Assembly: GCA_020284085.1 (NCBI GenBank)
Contig: JACEVL010000414.1
Coordinates: forward strand, 62,001 to 126,000
Length of the DNA stretch: 64,000 bases
Source of the DNA: Aporrectodea caliginosa
Taxonomy: Eukaryota > Annelida > Clitellata > Crassiclitellata > Lumbricidae
Reading direction: 5' to 3'
Shown here: positions 44,890-59,185 of the stretch, in pieces
Layout: each line of letters begins with the position of its first letter
How positions within the stretch are numbered: position 1 is the stretch's first letter
Translations under genes and position numbers: made by a program
Notes under the pieces: model-generated
Database searches by the model: none
Told to the model about the DNA's origin: nothing
What the model saw: only the letters and a program-made list of their open reading frames with translations

Positions 44890-46070
44890 TAGGATCACGT
44901 ATGGCATATGAAAAACTTGAAGGCGAGTGTGATAATTGGGTTCCAAGATATGGAATTATTCTTTCGGAAGGGCAGTTGGGAAAAGTTCAAGGCAAACTAT
45001 TTGTATCAGAAGATGAAAAAATAAGACTACGAATCTCATTCAAAGTACTTGGTTGTAAGAAGGTCAGATTCAGTAGAGGACAGAGTCGGATTTGACCATC
45101 CTGGTGGCGTTGTCATTTCAATCATGCAATGGGTCTCAGGCCCTATCTGGTCACAAAATGCAGCGCTAGACGAACTAAAATATTTTAGCCGTATTCTGCA
45201 GACAATAAAAATAGTATAAATAATATTAACAATGATAAGAATAAAATGTATAGCCTTCAGAAGATGCTGTTAATGTTTGCAGTGTCATTTAATATCATAC
45301 TGTGATTGACTTTTTATGAAAATCGTTTCGATGGCAGCTTCAAATAAGATTTCCAAAGGGCTTATGATGTTGCTCTCCTTTCTACTATTTGTTTCATAGT
45401 AAGTAATTAGTACATAAGCTTACCGCTGTACCAGATGGAACTTCATTCTGCTCAGTTGTTTCATTCAGCAGTCTTTGATGTTCTTCTTTTAAATAAAAAA
45501 AATTTTGAAAAGAAATTATTTTCACCCTGAAAATAATGTACTCAAGATTTCTCCAGTTTCCCTACTTTAAGTTTGTAATTCTTATCGTTCATTGAAAAAG
45601 ACGAACTTTTTTAAACGATATCGGTTGATTTTTCGTCTTTAGACAGATATTATTATTAGGCCTATTAGAAAACAAGTTAATTAACCGATTGACAACCAAA
45701 TACAAAATTGTGAGATCTATTTAATCGTAATCATAATCGTAATCTCCAAACTTCTAATGCGCGATCGAAAGCCAAGCGCATGGCGCCAGCTTATTCACGA
45801 GCGCTGTGTCTAGTCAGAAGGGTTGTCCGAGAGGGTAGTCCGAAGGAGGTCCGAGTCCGGTTTCAAGATGATCAGAAGGGGCAGAGTATCTGTAAAGGAG
45901 GGTGTAGTTTAGGTCGAGAGTAAGAAGGTAGATGATCAGTTGAGTCGGGTTAAGAGTTCTTGAAGAGGAGAGACTTAAGTTTCGAGTGGAAAACAAGAAT
46001 TGTTTAAGAATTGTTCCTTAATTTTTCAAATAATTCAGCCAAGAAAATGTGTGAAAATTAAAATTCGAAC
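44890..46070. other. Unassigned sequence with short open frames
   Basis: A frame at 45030-45220 gives VGFDHPGGVVISIMQWVSG; the preceding frame gives NWVPRYGIILSEGQLGKVQG. No family was recognised and no splice sites tie them to a gene. They may be eroded exons. Confidence 0.25.
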
Positions 46071-46074
46071 ACAT

Positions 46075-46294
46075 AGGGTATGTTCGGTGCCTTGCAGCCG
46101 GATGGTTGCGGGTTTGAATCCACCTCAAGCCGCTGCGTAGGGACCCTGGGCAAGTCCTTCACTCGCAATAATTATTTCTCATGCGCTTCGGCGTGAAACT
46201 TCGATTCAGTGTCCGCACAGTAGTCGGGAGCGCCTCTGAGTAGAAATCTTGAAGGGGCGCTATATAAATATCTGAAATGAATGAATGAATGAAT
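46075..46294 (+). mobile_element. SINE-A copy, 5'-truncated
   Basis: Starts inside the tRNA head, just after box A. It keeps a mutated box B (GCGGGTTTGAATCCACCTC), the body with a small AATAATTATT insertion, terminator GAAGGGGCGCTATATAAATA and a (GAAT)n tail. Confidence 0.8.
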
Positions 46295-47095
46295 CAGTCC
46301 GTAAACAGACACGATAGGAGTTATATTTCAATCAGCTGCTTTGTCATGCTTCATTTGACGAATAAAAATGTCGAATGAAAAGCATAGAAAGCTCATACAG
46401 GTATATTGCGCTTCTTGCATTGTTCTGAAGGGATGCTTCCGGACTAGATAGCCTAGGCTATCTACAAGGCCTAAAAGCTGTCTTGATATTCGAATGACCG
46501 CACGATGTGTCCCGGTTGGCTCATATTTAACCAAAAGCTCTTTGGAACAATTCATCATAAAGCATTCATAAAGCATTCAGTACAGATGTTGACCCCGCAA
46601 ATTCTCTTAGGTATTTTTCAAATGCGCTTTGCAGTCCTTGTTGAAACTGATTGGTAGCCGAAAGAAGTTTAATCGAACCAAGAGACGTGGATTTTATTGA
46701 TAAAATATGTTGACTTTCAATTAAACATTTGTGTCATAAGAATATCTGAAGGTCATTGGAAGGCTTCTTTATTTGCTTGACCATTTACACTGTAGAAGCC
46801 ATTAGGTGAACCTTTGCGTGCACCAGATGAATGCGCATTGCGCGGCCAAGTCATAAAATGATTCATATTTTGAAACGACATGCCGGCTCGGACATCGCCC
46901 GGACCACACAGGTCTGCGCTCATGGCCGGGAGATTAGGCTGGATATGAAAATGCAGCTACCAGAGCACTACCACCGACAACTAAAATAACAACAGTAATG
47001 ACAACGGTGAAAACGATGGCGACAATAGGAGGAGCATCAACTACCGCCGCAGCTACCACCTCTACCACCGCCACAGGGTACAACATTGCAATAAG
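46295..47095. other. Unassigned sequence
   Basis: No supportable gene or repeat boundary; a CCACC-rich patch lies near 47040-47080. Confidence 0.35.
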
Positions 47096-47099
47096 AGAA

Positions 47100-48300
<1,201 letters not shown>

Positions 48301-49634
48301 TATGGTTTCCAATGGTTTATGTTTTACTAGCATTTAATACCCAGCTTCGCCCAGGTTTTCCCCAGTCGTAATTTGTAACGGCTGCAAATAAAGGCTACTT
48401 AATTAATAATTAGCCTACTATATATATGGTGACTGGCTTTAAATATTTAAACTGTTCAGCTCGGCCGTTCTTCTATTACCTTGTTGAGCTTTGTCTCTTA
48501 TTCTCGAGTTTTTAGTGTTCCATTACGGATCGTAATTTTTCGGGGCAGGGTCGTGGTTTAATGACGAATGCACTTAATTTTCACAGTTAGCCTCGCGTGA
48601 CGTAAGACAAATGGCTGCCGTTATTGATATTACCTCGTTGAGTTAGACCATTTCGAAACTTAAAATGTCGATAAATCGTAATTTAAAGGTAATTGTGAGT
48701 TGAGAATTATAGTAGCCAATTTTTTTCAACTACAAATTCTCATTATGAAGGTTTCGTGAAAATGTTCGTATCGCGCAAGCGTTCCGTTCGCGAGCCTTTA
48801 GCCGGGCAAACAGAAGGACAAACTTTCAGACTTATAGTATAGATTAGGTTAAGCACAGCTCTATAATAATTTATATTACGTGAAACTCGATTGAACCTAC
48901 ACGCATTTGTTGAAAGTTAAAATTGCCGGCCATTAACTTTTATTTTTTACCGAAAATTCTGTAGTTAGAACATAATGCGAAAGGTATCAGTTGGCGCACT
49001 ATACAGGATCAATATTATTTTGACCTATTTATATGTAAACTTTGCATTGATCTCAAACATAGTCTTATCAGTTGTTACGTCGTCGATGCTTTTCTGTTTT
49101 AGTATCAGTAATAAAGTTATTTCTTTCCACTTACCTATTTTGAAACTTGAGGAAACTCTGAAATCAGATTTCTGGCTTTTACTTTTGTTTTCGTCTCGCT
49201 TGTGTTTTCCTGTGTAGGAGCCCATTTTTCTCGTTTACAGAATTGCATTTGAGGAGTCCTTAATATTTGCTACAATTATTTTGCTTTACTAAACGATGGT
49301 TTTCTAATTAAAAACCTTTACTTTAAAAGAACTTTCACCATATGAAAAATGACTACTGATTTAACTAGAAACATTATGAAAATACGGTCTACTCAGTGTT
49401 TGCATCAAAGAGCAGGATGTGTATAATTGATTGTCGTCTATTTTTAGAGAAAAACTGTGCCTCAACGCAACAACGCAAGCGCTTTTCTAGCGCTTAGCAC
49501 TTTGCATCCAGCGTGTCAATGCCGTTGCCTTCAGTGGCTCCTTCCAACATCCAGAAATTGTCGAGTGATTGGCCGTTCCAGATGACCACCACACAGTCTT
49601 CGGACCTAGTTTTAATCGACTGAGGGAATAGAAC
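48301..49634. other. Unassigned sequence
   Basis: Around 48760-48845 the GCGTTCCGTTCGCGAGCCTTTA...TATAGTATAGAT segment looks like part of a dispersed repeat. The open frame at 48975-49217 has no recognisable domain. Confidence 0.35.
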
Positions 49635-49925
<291 letters not shown>

Positions 49926-51385
49926 CCACCCCCAATTTTCATATGTGATGAAATATGTAAGCACAAAATCGAAATATCTGCGCTCCGTAAAATCCATTCT
50001 TAGCCTACTGTAGACAAGGATTTATTTAATTGCACAATGCATATGACCAAGTGCTGTCGCTGCCGAATTACAGGTAGAGCAAATACTGGGACCCTGAATA
50101 CTGTGTGCATGTAAACATGTATTTTGCTACTTATAAACCTTTTAAATGATTTTACATTGGCTAACTAGCAGATTGAAAGTTGAAATCAAAATGTTTCTTG
50201 AGCTGCTTCTCACAGCTAAGGTTCTGGTATTGGGTACATGATTGTTTCATAATACGAGTCAAATACCATGATCATCACCACCGCCTTTAACGGTGTACAC
50301 TGCGTAGAACGATGTCAGGCGTCTCTATTATTGTATCTAGACCGTATTTAGTTCATCTCAGGCGCACGTCTCTATGCCAGGTGTAACAGTCGTCAGTATG
50401 AAATGCATGAGCTAGCAATATGTGCTCGGATAATCAATTGCGAATGCAATAAGTACAGATTTTTTATTAGTGGTTTGTGCGGCTCATGACACACTTGTAT
50501 ATCGATCCATATAATGTGTATGTCCTGTGGACTACAGGTAAGGATTCTTCACAATATTTGAACAGCCTACACGTTCAACGACTTTCTTTTCAACTATTTG
50601 TTATTCATTTATAAGTATTGGCAAATACATCTGAACAGCATGTGAATGCGGAGTCTGAAAATAGTCAGTTTAACAGTAGCAAATTATAATTTGCACAGGA
50701 TTTAACGCAGGTTATCAAAACGCATCGTCATTACTAATCAGTTTTCAGGTAATTATAGGTAAGCTCAAAATGCTACATGCAATATATTATTTACAAAGAA
50801 AATTATAGTTTACGCTACAGTTCGATTATGAATAAAGGTTGACTAATATAATATTAACAGCGCATTATGAAGAAATTTGCATTGTAGCTGCGTGTGAAAA
50901 GCTAATATCTAAAGGGTGCATAATACGTACATCGTAGCCTATTCTTTTCATACGTGCCACTAAGTTTCAAATCCACATGCGCCCACCTGTTAATGGACGA
51001 CGAGTTGGTAACACTACAATACAAGGTTTCCAGTTAACAGATTGTTGCTGCCGAGTTTACATTTTTCAGCATTAAGACTACACCCACTGTCTAGTGGCGT
51101 TAGGTTTTTCGGAAACTACGTGGAACGCTAAGGATAAAGAAAACGTAAGAGCTCTGGTTGACAGAATCATTTATCATTTTCCCTAAGAGAAATGCCCGTT
51201 TATGCATTTGGTGGCCATGCAAAGGCCAAGGCTAGCAGTTAGCAAAGCATGCCTTTCCGCTGGCCATTTCGTCCACTTTCGATTACCACACTAACTTTCT
51301 TCCTCTCTTCCCTCCCTTCCTCACTCCTTCACGCATTCTCTCGCTCGCTCATTCACTCAAAACAATGAGCATTTTCAGTACATGG
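49926..51385. other. Unassigned sequence
   Basis: The block at about 50695-50790 (CACAGGATTTAACGCAGGTTAT...GGTAAGCTCAAAAT) recurs diverged at about 51960-52040. Otherwise no gene, RNA or repeat is supportable. Confidence 0.35.
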
Positions 51386-51389
51386 TCCG

Positions 51390-51645
51390 AAACTTTAAAA
51401 TTCACAGCCCAGTTTTGGTGAATTCTGTTTCTGATGACATTCAGAACTAAACTAAAACCCATCTGTTTCAGTTTACTTGCTATTCGTACACTCTGACTTT
51501 GGTTTCACTGACTCATGATATTTTGACCTGGCTTCACTGTTGGACAGCGACTTTGAATTGCTTTCACTTAAAGCGAACATCTATTTAAATGCCTCGTACA
51601 TTATGGTTAGCCTACTGCGCTATAGAAGTCATTAAATTAAATTAG
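51390..51645 (+). mobile_element. LINE 3'-end fragment
   Basis: VRNFKIHSPVLVNSVSDDIQ then TKTHLFQFTC resemble the LWNSLPxxIR...KTHLF end of CR1/L2 RTs. The 3' terminator reads CTGCGCTATAGAAGTCATTAAATTAAATTAG. Related to 11935-12058. Confidence 0.5.
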
Positions 51646-52992
51646 ATCACATGCATGTATCTGAATCTTAAAAAAGTACGAGAACAGTCTATAGATTGTC
51701 TCTAATTGGTTATGGTCTCTTCTGATTAAACGTGTTAGTCTATGTCTCAGTAGCTTTATTCTTAATTGAACGCTATTATTTAACATGTTCGTATTCACAC
51801 ACTGATTTACTGTGACATTTGTTGAAGATCCTCACGATTAAGTTATTCGGACTTCAAGCTACTCGAACCCTGATTGTCTTGCCACGTAAGAGAAGCAAAT
51901 ATTGCATAAGTAGGTCATAGCTTATCAGCATGAGCACTACAGGCTAGCAGAGAAACTCTCACAGGATTCAATGTAAGTTACCAAGAAACATCGTCGTAAA
52001 CATTGTTATGATGTTCACAGGTAAGCTCAAAATACAACGAAGTTAGTTGTATGCCAATTTTTAAGTAATATTGCTATGAAAACAATCGATATTTCTTACC
52101 TCACTGTATGGCGATCGATTAGCATTAAATATTATCAAACATCTGCACATCGTCAAAGCACCGGTGTAGTGCTCATGCTGAGAATATTATAAAGTGTATT
52201 AAGTAAAATGATCGATTAAATTTGCTCTTCCCATCTGCTACTGAGGTTCGAATAACCAATTAAAGTAGCAACCCCGCCAATAAAACGGTAAGACCATGTT
52301 TTCCAAATTGCTGTTGTATTTCAGCCAAAAGAACTCCATAAACGGACATTACTGGAGGCGCTATAATAGGCCTATTTATTCATATGTAGGGCGAAGAGAG
52401 GTCAGGAGACAACCATCCTCGATTGACAGACGAAGTTTCCTAAAGACGATGAGTAACAGAGTAGAGTGTTGAAATGCAATAGTGAAAGTGGACGAGTAAA
52501 AACCACGGGCGGCGTAGTTCAGAGTTACATCAGATAAACGTATGAGAACTGTATAATGGTGAGAACTTAACTGAGAACCTACAATCCGGAATAACACATA
52601 GGCCACACACTTGAGAGACTGGTAAGAAAAATATCTTTTAGAGAAATAGATTTAAGAAGATCTATCAGAATAACACATCAGTTAGCATCTCATTAGTTTA
52701 TGTTGAGACGGAGGAATCATGATGCTTATGATATTCAAAACTATTTTTTTCATTTGACAGTCTGTCATTAGACTCATCTGTGCAGCTGTTTTCTGCTGAC
52801 TTTGATGAGGTACAGTATAGCATGCATGACCAATGAGCTCATCATTAATCCATCAAAGGCTGAATCTCTGCTACTGTTTATTTTACAGTTAGGCAAGTAG
52901 AGTTTCTATGGAGTGGTGCCTAGTGAAGCCAAGAGGATTGAATTAGAAGAGACGTTTATCCGGACAAGGACACCGTGTTCAGTTAACTCATA
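51646..52992. other. Unassigned sequence
   Basis: Nothing supportable as a gene; includes the second copy of the 50.7-kb block near 51960-52040. Confidence 0.35.
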
Positions 52993-52994
52993 TA

Positions 52995-54161
52995 CAGGGT
53001 GGGTGGCCCAATATAAAATGTCCCACCCGATAAAATGCTATTTCTCCGCAACCAATTGAGATTTTTCCACCAAAAGTTCAGCATTTGCAAAGAAATGATT
53101 TTCCAACAATCCACGAAAAGTTTACTAAATAATTTATATAACTTCAAAAGTTACAGCTTCTTAATATTAAATTCAATATTTTCAAATTTCCGCAGATGAA
53201 CGGTCCAATAATGGTTATTTCTTTAAGATTTTTTCACAGAGAAATTGTTTTGTAACAACCACTGTTGCACAGAAAGTTTTTCTCACTGATGATTTTTTTT
53301 ACCTGAACGCGCCGGTTAACCATCAGAACGACTGCGTTTGGTGTCGGCAAAAAGCGCGATGTTCACGAACGTCGCCTGGTGGTCGAGAGATCCAAGTTTG
53401 CGAAGCACGTCATGGTTTCTGCTGGCGTGTGTTACGGCGGTAAGGGAAGATTGCACTTCGTCCCAGACAAGGCTAAAGTAAACGCTCAACTTTACACTGA
53501 AACTCTGTTACCCAGACTCATTGAAGACTGCAAGTCTGTTCTTCCGTCCGGTTTCGTTTTCCAGCAGGACGTGCGCCTGCTCACATGGCAAGGTTGGGTC
53601 AAGGCTTTATTACCACCAACTGCAGTGAATTCATTGGTAAAGATGAATGGCCACCAAACTCTCCAGATCTTAACCCTCTTCATTATCTCGTCTTGGGAGC
53701 TATGCTTGAACGCTACAAGACATTTCATCCAAGCCGAAGAACATTGACGAGCTGAACAAGTCTTGCAGTTAACATGGGACCAGCTGCCGCAGGACTCAAT
53801 CAACAAGGCCATACTGAGCTTCACAACAAAACTCCGAGCTTGTATGAAAGCTAGTGGTGGACACTTTGAACATGCCTTGAGATAAACTGCTAAACAGATT
53901 TCTTATTTCGTAATGAAAGATGATTTTATTTGACATTAAAAATTGCAAATGACTGTCCTTTTTTCTTCGGAAATTTGAAAAAATGGAATTGAATATTTAA
54001 ACAGCTATAACTTCGGAAGCTATGCAAATTGTTTATCGAAATTTTCGTGGATTGTTAAAAATCATTCCTCTGTAAATGCTGAAAGTTTGTTGTAAAAATC
54101 TCAATTGGTTGCGGAGAAAATTTCATTTATCCGGTGGGACATTTTTTATTGGGCCACCCTG
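52995..54161 (+). mobile_element. Mariner/IS630-like transposon with about 200-bp TIRs, internally deleted
   Basis: The element is framed by TA on both sides (52993-52994, 54162-54163). Ends CAGGGTGGGTGGCCCAATAT and CAATAAAAAATGT-type inverse (ATTGGGCCACCCTG) are terminal inverted repeats. Homology between arms continues about 200 bp, including CGCAACCAATTGAGATTTTT and the AACAATCCACGAAAA block. The transposase frame between them is short and broken. Confidence 0.8.
53290..53882 (+). pseudogene. Mariner-like transposase remnant (DDE superfamily)
   Basis: The first acidic region, FLTDDFFYLNAPVNHQND, is near 53283-53330. A frameshift follows, then RLVVERSKFAKHVMVSAGVC and LPRLIEDCKSVLPSGFVFQQ with the second catalytic Asp (FQQD). 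Further shifts move through segments equivalent to the WPPNSPDLNPL motif (about 53645-53690) to a GGHFEHALR ending at 53885. The N-terminal helix-turn-helix DNA-binding part is absent. At least three frame changes make it inactive. Confidence 0.7.
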
Positions 54162-54163
54162 TA

Positions 54164-55265
54164 GAAAGAAAATTTTTGGAGATAGAATGATAGGTAGATA
54201 AGTTTTCCCTTTTCAAGAGTTGCTTTTGGAGAAGGCCACGAGGAAGTTGTCATTGGAAAGCGAGAAACTGATCATTTTGGTGATTGCAGAAATGAGGACC
54301 ACAGAGGAACAGTCTTTAAGAAGAGATGTGAGGATAGGATAAAATTCACATTGCTTGTTTGTATGAGAAATTAGGAGGAGAAGTGACACTTCTGCTTCAG
54401 AGACGAGAGAGAAAATATGGAGCGATGACAGAGAGGCAGAGGGAATAAGGCTTAATGGAAATCAACGAATCAGTGCGGGTAAGATTTTGTTGAAGAGGAA
54501 TGAACATAATATGGTATCAGCGATAGAGGGGAAGGAAGGGGACTAGGCAGTGGAGAGGGAGATTTTCGATGGAAAAGAGAGTTGAGAGCTCTTCAGATAT
54601 GTCTGGGGTTGGAGGAATTGAAATAGATGAGTGAGCAATATTTTTGGGAGGCAGAAATGAGTTGGTAGTATTTAGGCCTATTGGTGAATGGTTTGGGGGA
54701 AATGAGAGCTTTTGCTTTAGCTATGGGGGTCGATAGTGAGCCTGCAGGTGTGGTCAAGCCGATAACGAAAGGTTGCGAAAAGAATGCTTGGAGGTAGGAG
54801 GTGAACCAAGGGTCACTGCTGTGTGTCGTGTTTGGCGATGAACGGTGAATGAGGTTCAAGGAATTTGTTTGGAGCTGAATAAAATGGTCATTAAAGGAAG
54901 AGGGGGTTAAGAAACTATTGAGAGTTAAGAATATCTTAGATGAACGCCTGTCAGTCAATGGAAGGAACATAGGGCTTAGTTTCTAGGTCAACTATGATCC
55001 GTAATGTTCAGGTAATACGAAGAAACTCCCTAGACGCTACCACGATTGTAATAGCCTGTCGTCAGCATATACGGTGTATTTTAAGATCATTCTTCTTGTC
55101 ACTAGCCTAATTTGAAATCAGCGATTCGCTTCAGAGCTACGGCAGAATCAAATTCCAGTAGGTCTAATGCTTAAGCATACAGTAGGCTAAGTAGGTCGCT
55201 ACTGTATTCACTGCAGCTCTGGGTATTAGTAAGGCATGTGACCGTAAATCATTAGGAGCTGTTTT
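54164..55265. other. Unassigned sequence
   Basis: A minus-strand open frame at 54593-54970 (125 codons) has no domain I recognise. Purine-rich composition makes long antisense frames likely by chance. Confidence 0.3.
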
Positions 55266-55269
55266 CTAA

Positions 55270-56075
55270 CCTCCTAGCGTCCGGCTGCCCTGTGTCGGTG
55301 GTTGACATTCTGGTAGATTGATGTAATTAACTATCAGTTGCAGTGCGTTAGAACAGCAGTATGTCATTCGCAGTTAATAGTGGTGTACGGCAGGGCAGTA
55401 ATTTGTAGCCTTCGCTGTTAAAGGCTTTTGTTAATAAGTTCATTGTGTATTCGAGAGAATCAGATCTAGGTTGACGTATACTAACAAGTCGTGGCTGGGT
55501 GCATCATGTATGCGGATGATATCAGTTTGCTATCGGCTTTGGTAATTGGGCTTCAGGTCTTATTAGATGAATATGGTGTAATTAGTAGTCATTTAGGCCT
55601 AACATTTAATTGTGCTAAATCCTAATGTCTAGCGTTCGGTCCACATTACAAGACCTCTCTACTTGATATGTAGATATATGCTACAAAAAGGTTCTGTGGA
55701 ACGCAGAGGTGAACTACTGTATTTGGAAGTCATCTTTTGTGCTGGTAATAAACTAAGATGCGTGTGGACAGCACAATCCGTAATTTTCTACGCAGCCAGT
55801 AATACTATTTTTACTAAATCTTTGGTTCATGGGAATCTGATTCAGCTTCACTTACAGCATAATATAGCCTCTCCGCTTTTAAGACTTGGTTCAGTAGCAG
55901 TGATGTTTTCTTGGTCTCAGCTGAGTAAAATTAACGCTTGCTGGAACAATGTTCATCGTAGAGTTTGGATTTAGTCTCTGGGAATCAGTAAGAGTATTTA
56001 TTGTAGGCAGTTCGGACATTATATCCATGCAAGTTATTGTCACGTTCAAACTTCCGAAAGTAATGCTAACTGCTG
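55270..56075 (+). pseudogene. Degraded non-LTR reverse transcriptase fragment
   Basis: GVRQGSNL at about 55383 (motif B), then in another frame GCIMYADDISLLSALVIGLQ at about 55500-55560 with the catalytic YADD, then LTFNCAKS. The C-terminal part at 55690-55974 reads LIQLHLQHNIASPLLRLGSV and QLSKINACWNNVHRRVW, matching the LPxLLY...LSxLNxCWNxxYRKxF block of invertebrate LINEs. WESVR follows after another shift. Frameshifts and stops throughout. Confidence 0.65.
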
Positions 56076-56125
56076 GTAATAATACATATTGTAAGCTATT
56101 GTTGATATACACTTATAATCATAAT

Positions 56126-56345
56126 AATAAATAATAATAATATCTTTTCTTTAATAAGCGCCTGACAAACGCACTGCGCTGTACATTTACATGTTATGCA
56201 ATTTAAATCTTAACTACTAACAGAACAGACAGCCTGCAATACAACGGCGCTAATAGCAGCCTACAAAGCATATCCGCCCAACGGGAGCTCGAACTCGGTA
56301 AATCTCGGTCTCTCTGCCAGATGTTATCCAATGCGCCACCCTTCA
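56126..56345 (-). mobile_element. SINE-B copy, full length
   Basis: Reads, on the minus strand, GGTGGCGCATTGGATAACAT, box B CCGAGTTCGAGCTCC, body, TCAGGCGCTTATTAAAGAAAAGATA and (ATT)n. Confidence 0.8.
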
Positions 56346-56586
56346 CCCCCCCATGGACACGAGTTTAATTCTCCAGTTAATGAACTTGGTCTGTGAGTAT
56401 AGAAAAATATGTCACATGCTTGATTGTGTTTTATAGCATTTACGCATCCAGTAGAGCGTTGGTTTGAGTTTTCGTTTCGTTCTGCGTGTGTTTTTTGTAT
56501 TTTTAATTGCGTTAATGTTCATGTAGCGAAACGACGTATAATTATATTATAACCAACGATGGACAGTTAAAGTTACACAAACATGT

Positions 56587-56822
56587 GTTGGCGTGGTGGT
56601 GTAGAGGTATGTTCGGTGCCTTGCAGCCGGAGGGTTGCGGGTTCGAATCCACCTCAAAGCCGCCGCGTAGGGACCCTGGGCAAGTCCTTCACTCGCAATT
56701 GCTCATGCGCTTCGGCGTGAAACTCCGATTCAGTGTCCGCGCTGTAGTCGGGAGCGCCTCTGAGTAGAAATCTTGAAGGGGCGCTATATAAATATCTGAA
56801 ATGAATTAAATGAATGAATGAA
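56587..56822 (+). mobile_element. SINE-A copy, full length
   Basis: Best copy: box A region TTGGCGTGGTGGTGTAGAGG, box B GCGGGTTCGAATCCACCTC, body, GAGCGCCTCTGAGTAGAAAT, GGGGCGCTATATAAATATCT and a (GAAT)n tail. The last two blocks match the 3' end of the LINE fragment at 37700-38398. Confidence 0.85.
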
Positions 56823-56985
56823 AACATGTTTACAAAATCGTGTATAATATTCGTAGAAAACCTTGTTATGTTTATTTATGTTTAAACGAAGAAGAAGACA
56901 TGGCGTCGAAAACAACTTCAGCAGCTGAAGGTAATCCCAAGAAGTCGTTATGCTTTTGGGCAGTTCTTCAGGAATCACCATCCAC

Positions 56986-58557
56986 TTAACATATCCACTG
57001 TATTATTAGCCAAAGATAAAACCCTACGGGCATGCTGAATCTTCTATGTCGCTCGGGTTTACTTAGGCTTAAATGCTGACTTGGCTGACAAGTGTCTATA
57101 GGTTTAATGAAGCTTTCGAAATCTGCGTACACTACGAAGGGGACTCGCATCTTTCTATAATAATTTTTAAAACTCAACGAAGTTCCCGGGTCTGGAAGTA
57201 CGATCTTTTGCGCCTCGTGTTGAGAACAGTACTCGCTATGTTTAGTAAGCGCTTCTATTCGTGCATAACCGATTAAACATCGTCTACAATAGTGCATTGA
57301 ATTTTTAGATTTCTCTGTGTGTTTCATCATCAATCTGTTAAAATTCTTTATCCAACAATAATGTTTTTTTTCTTCATCGGAAATAAGCAATAGATCTACA
57401 TAGGTATCGCTTTCATGCTTAGATATATATAATGGGTATAGTTTAACATCTGTCTCATAACCGAAGACATTAATACTAATGTTATTATTTCTCTCAAACC
57501 TGCTTATCACATTAGCATCCGCCGCTACTGGAAATTCAATGCCGGACCAATCGAGATCCTCAGACTGTCTGATTAATTCTTTCGTAATTCTTTCTATATT
57601 TTTGTTAACTGGGTTTAAGGCTCTCGTTACACACCACTTGAAACATTGTTCGTCGTCATTTTTCATATTAATAATTCCCTTTTTATTAGCTAAATACTCA
57701 GGAAGTGAAATATAAGAACTTCCTTTCAACGGTTTATATTCCACCGTATCGATATCCAACTTCACAACGGATTTAAACCTCCAATTACTACCTAGCATCT
57801 GATAACTCGCCATGCTCTCCTTAATTTTATCCACTGCGTCGCTATATATTTCACCCACGTCGGTTGCGTCTAAAATAATCTCATTCTTCGATTTAAAATT
57901 AGGTTCAGCCTCGACTACTTCCCCAGATTTCATATCTACTTTCTCCATTACACACAAAAGATTGAATTGAACTTTTACCCCTCGATTTTTCGTTAGCAGA
58001 CCGACTACCCGCGGCCTTACAGCATCGAGGAAAGATGTGACGTCGATCCCTCAGTTCCTTCGATCGTGTATCGCTTAGTAAATCCTTTAATAGCATTCGC
58101 GGTCTCTAGGATTTCGAACTTCTTTTCATTGATTTCATTAAAAATACTCGAAATCTTTGACTTCAACGAGTCAAATTTTTCATTCACGGGTTTCTTCACT
58201 TCGGGAGGTATGTAACTCATTATCCAATCCGCAAAAGAATTAATTTCCGACCTTGCCTTGTTCTTCCATTCAGTCAAACGAGATTTCCAAGTATTAGATG
58301 GAGGTGTATACTTACCTGGAACAAGCGTTGGAACTTTGATGTCTGGAACTGGAGCGTCTAGTAGGTTGCTTTCGTGTACAGTCTTAACGCTTTGCAAAAG
58401 TCTCGATGATACTAATGCTATGAGATCCGCTTTTCGCAGTCCCGAATATCTAACCAAGCCATTCTCTTTGGCAATATTTCGTAATTGTTTTACTGTTTTC
58501 GTTTTAATATTCCATTTTATATACAGAAGATTTTTCTTTAAGTCAAAATGAGATAAC
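56986..58557 (-). pseudogene. Polinton/adintovirus-type DNA polymerase B, N-terminal fragment
   Basis: The open frame 57957-56986 encodes a region typical of the N-terminal half of protein-primed PolB genes of Polinton (Maverick)/adintovirus elements. It has a Cys/His finger (about 57270-57320) and the start of the exonuclease domain with a YADFES motif. The upstream frame 58457-58017 holds a SAP-like short helical motif and a linker usual in the same protein. The two are separated by a small frameshift near 58040. The polymerase palm is missing because the gene is truncated at 56986, and no capsid, integrase or ATPase genes neighbour it. No ATG opens the upstream frame, which is closed by a stop near 58565. 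A dead, partial viral-type insertion. Confidence 0.65.
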
Positions 58558-58559
58558 AG

Positions 58560-59185
58560 TTTTCAACCGTGTGACGGCTCTATTACGCGATGACTCACGA
58601 TCGATCATCGAGACTGACGACTGATCGAAACTGGGTATCGATGCGGGAACGTTCCGACACGGAAGGCTGTTGAGATTATCATCGATCGATACCTTGGGAA
58701 TTTCGAAAAGATCGATGAGTCATAGCGAGAACTTGGGTATTATATATAAATGTGGTTTCTTTTAAGTTCAATTTGTAATAATAACGAAATTGTTTGGTTG
58801 TATTTTTAAAATGAGCCAGAAAATTAACTTTGTTACTACTATTGCATTATAAATCAACTTCGGTGTGTGTATCACCATGTGTTCCAAGTTCAATAAAGAC
58901 TGGGAAATTATTGCTATCTCTCTTGGAGGTAAAGTCAAAACTTATTTATTCACTCCTGCAAAGACTACTCAAGCCTTCCATCAGTGTACGAAAGGCATCG
59001 TTACACCGTGTGGTTTTCCTTATTAGGGCCTACTTTTTAAAATTTCTATTTCCTTTATAACGTTGAAAGATTAGGTTAACAGTTTTCTTCATGTACATGT
59101 AAAACACGAAGAAGAAGATCAGTCCCTTAAGCTTTCCCTGAGGCAGCCATGGGTATGAAGTGTTAGCGATTTTATTTTCTTAGCC
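58560..59185. other. Unassigned sequence
   Basis: ATCGATCGA/TCGATGA-rich words at 58600-58720. No gene supportable. Confidence 0.35.
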
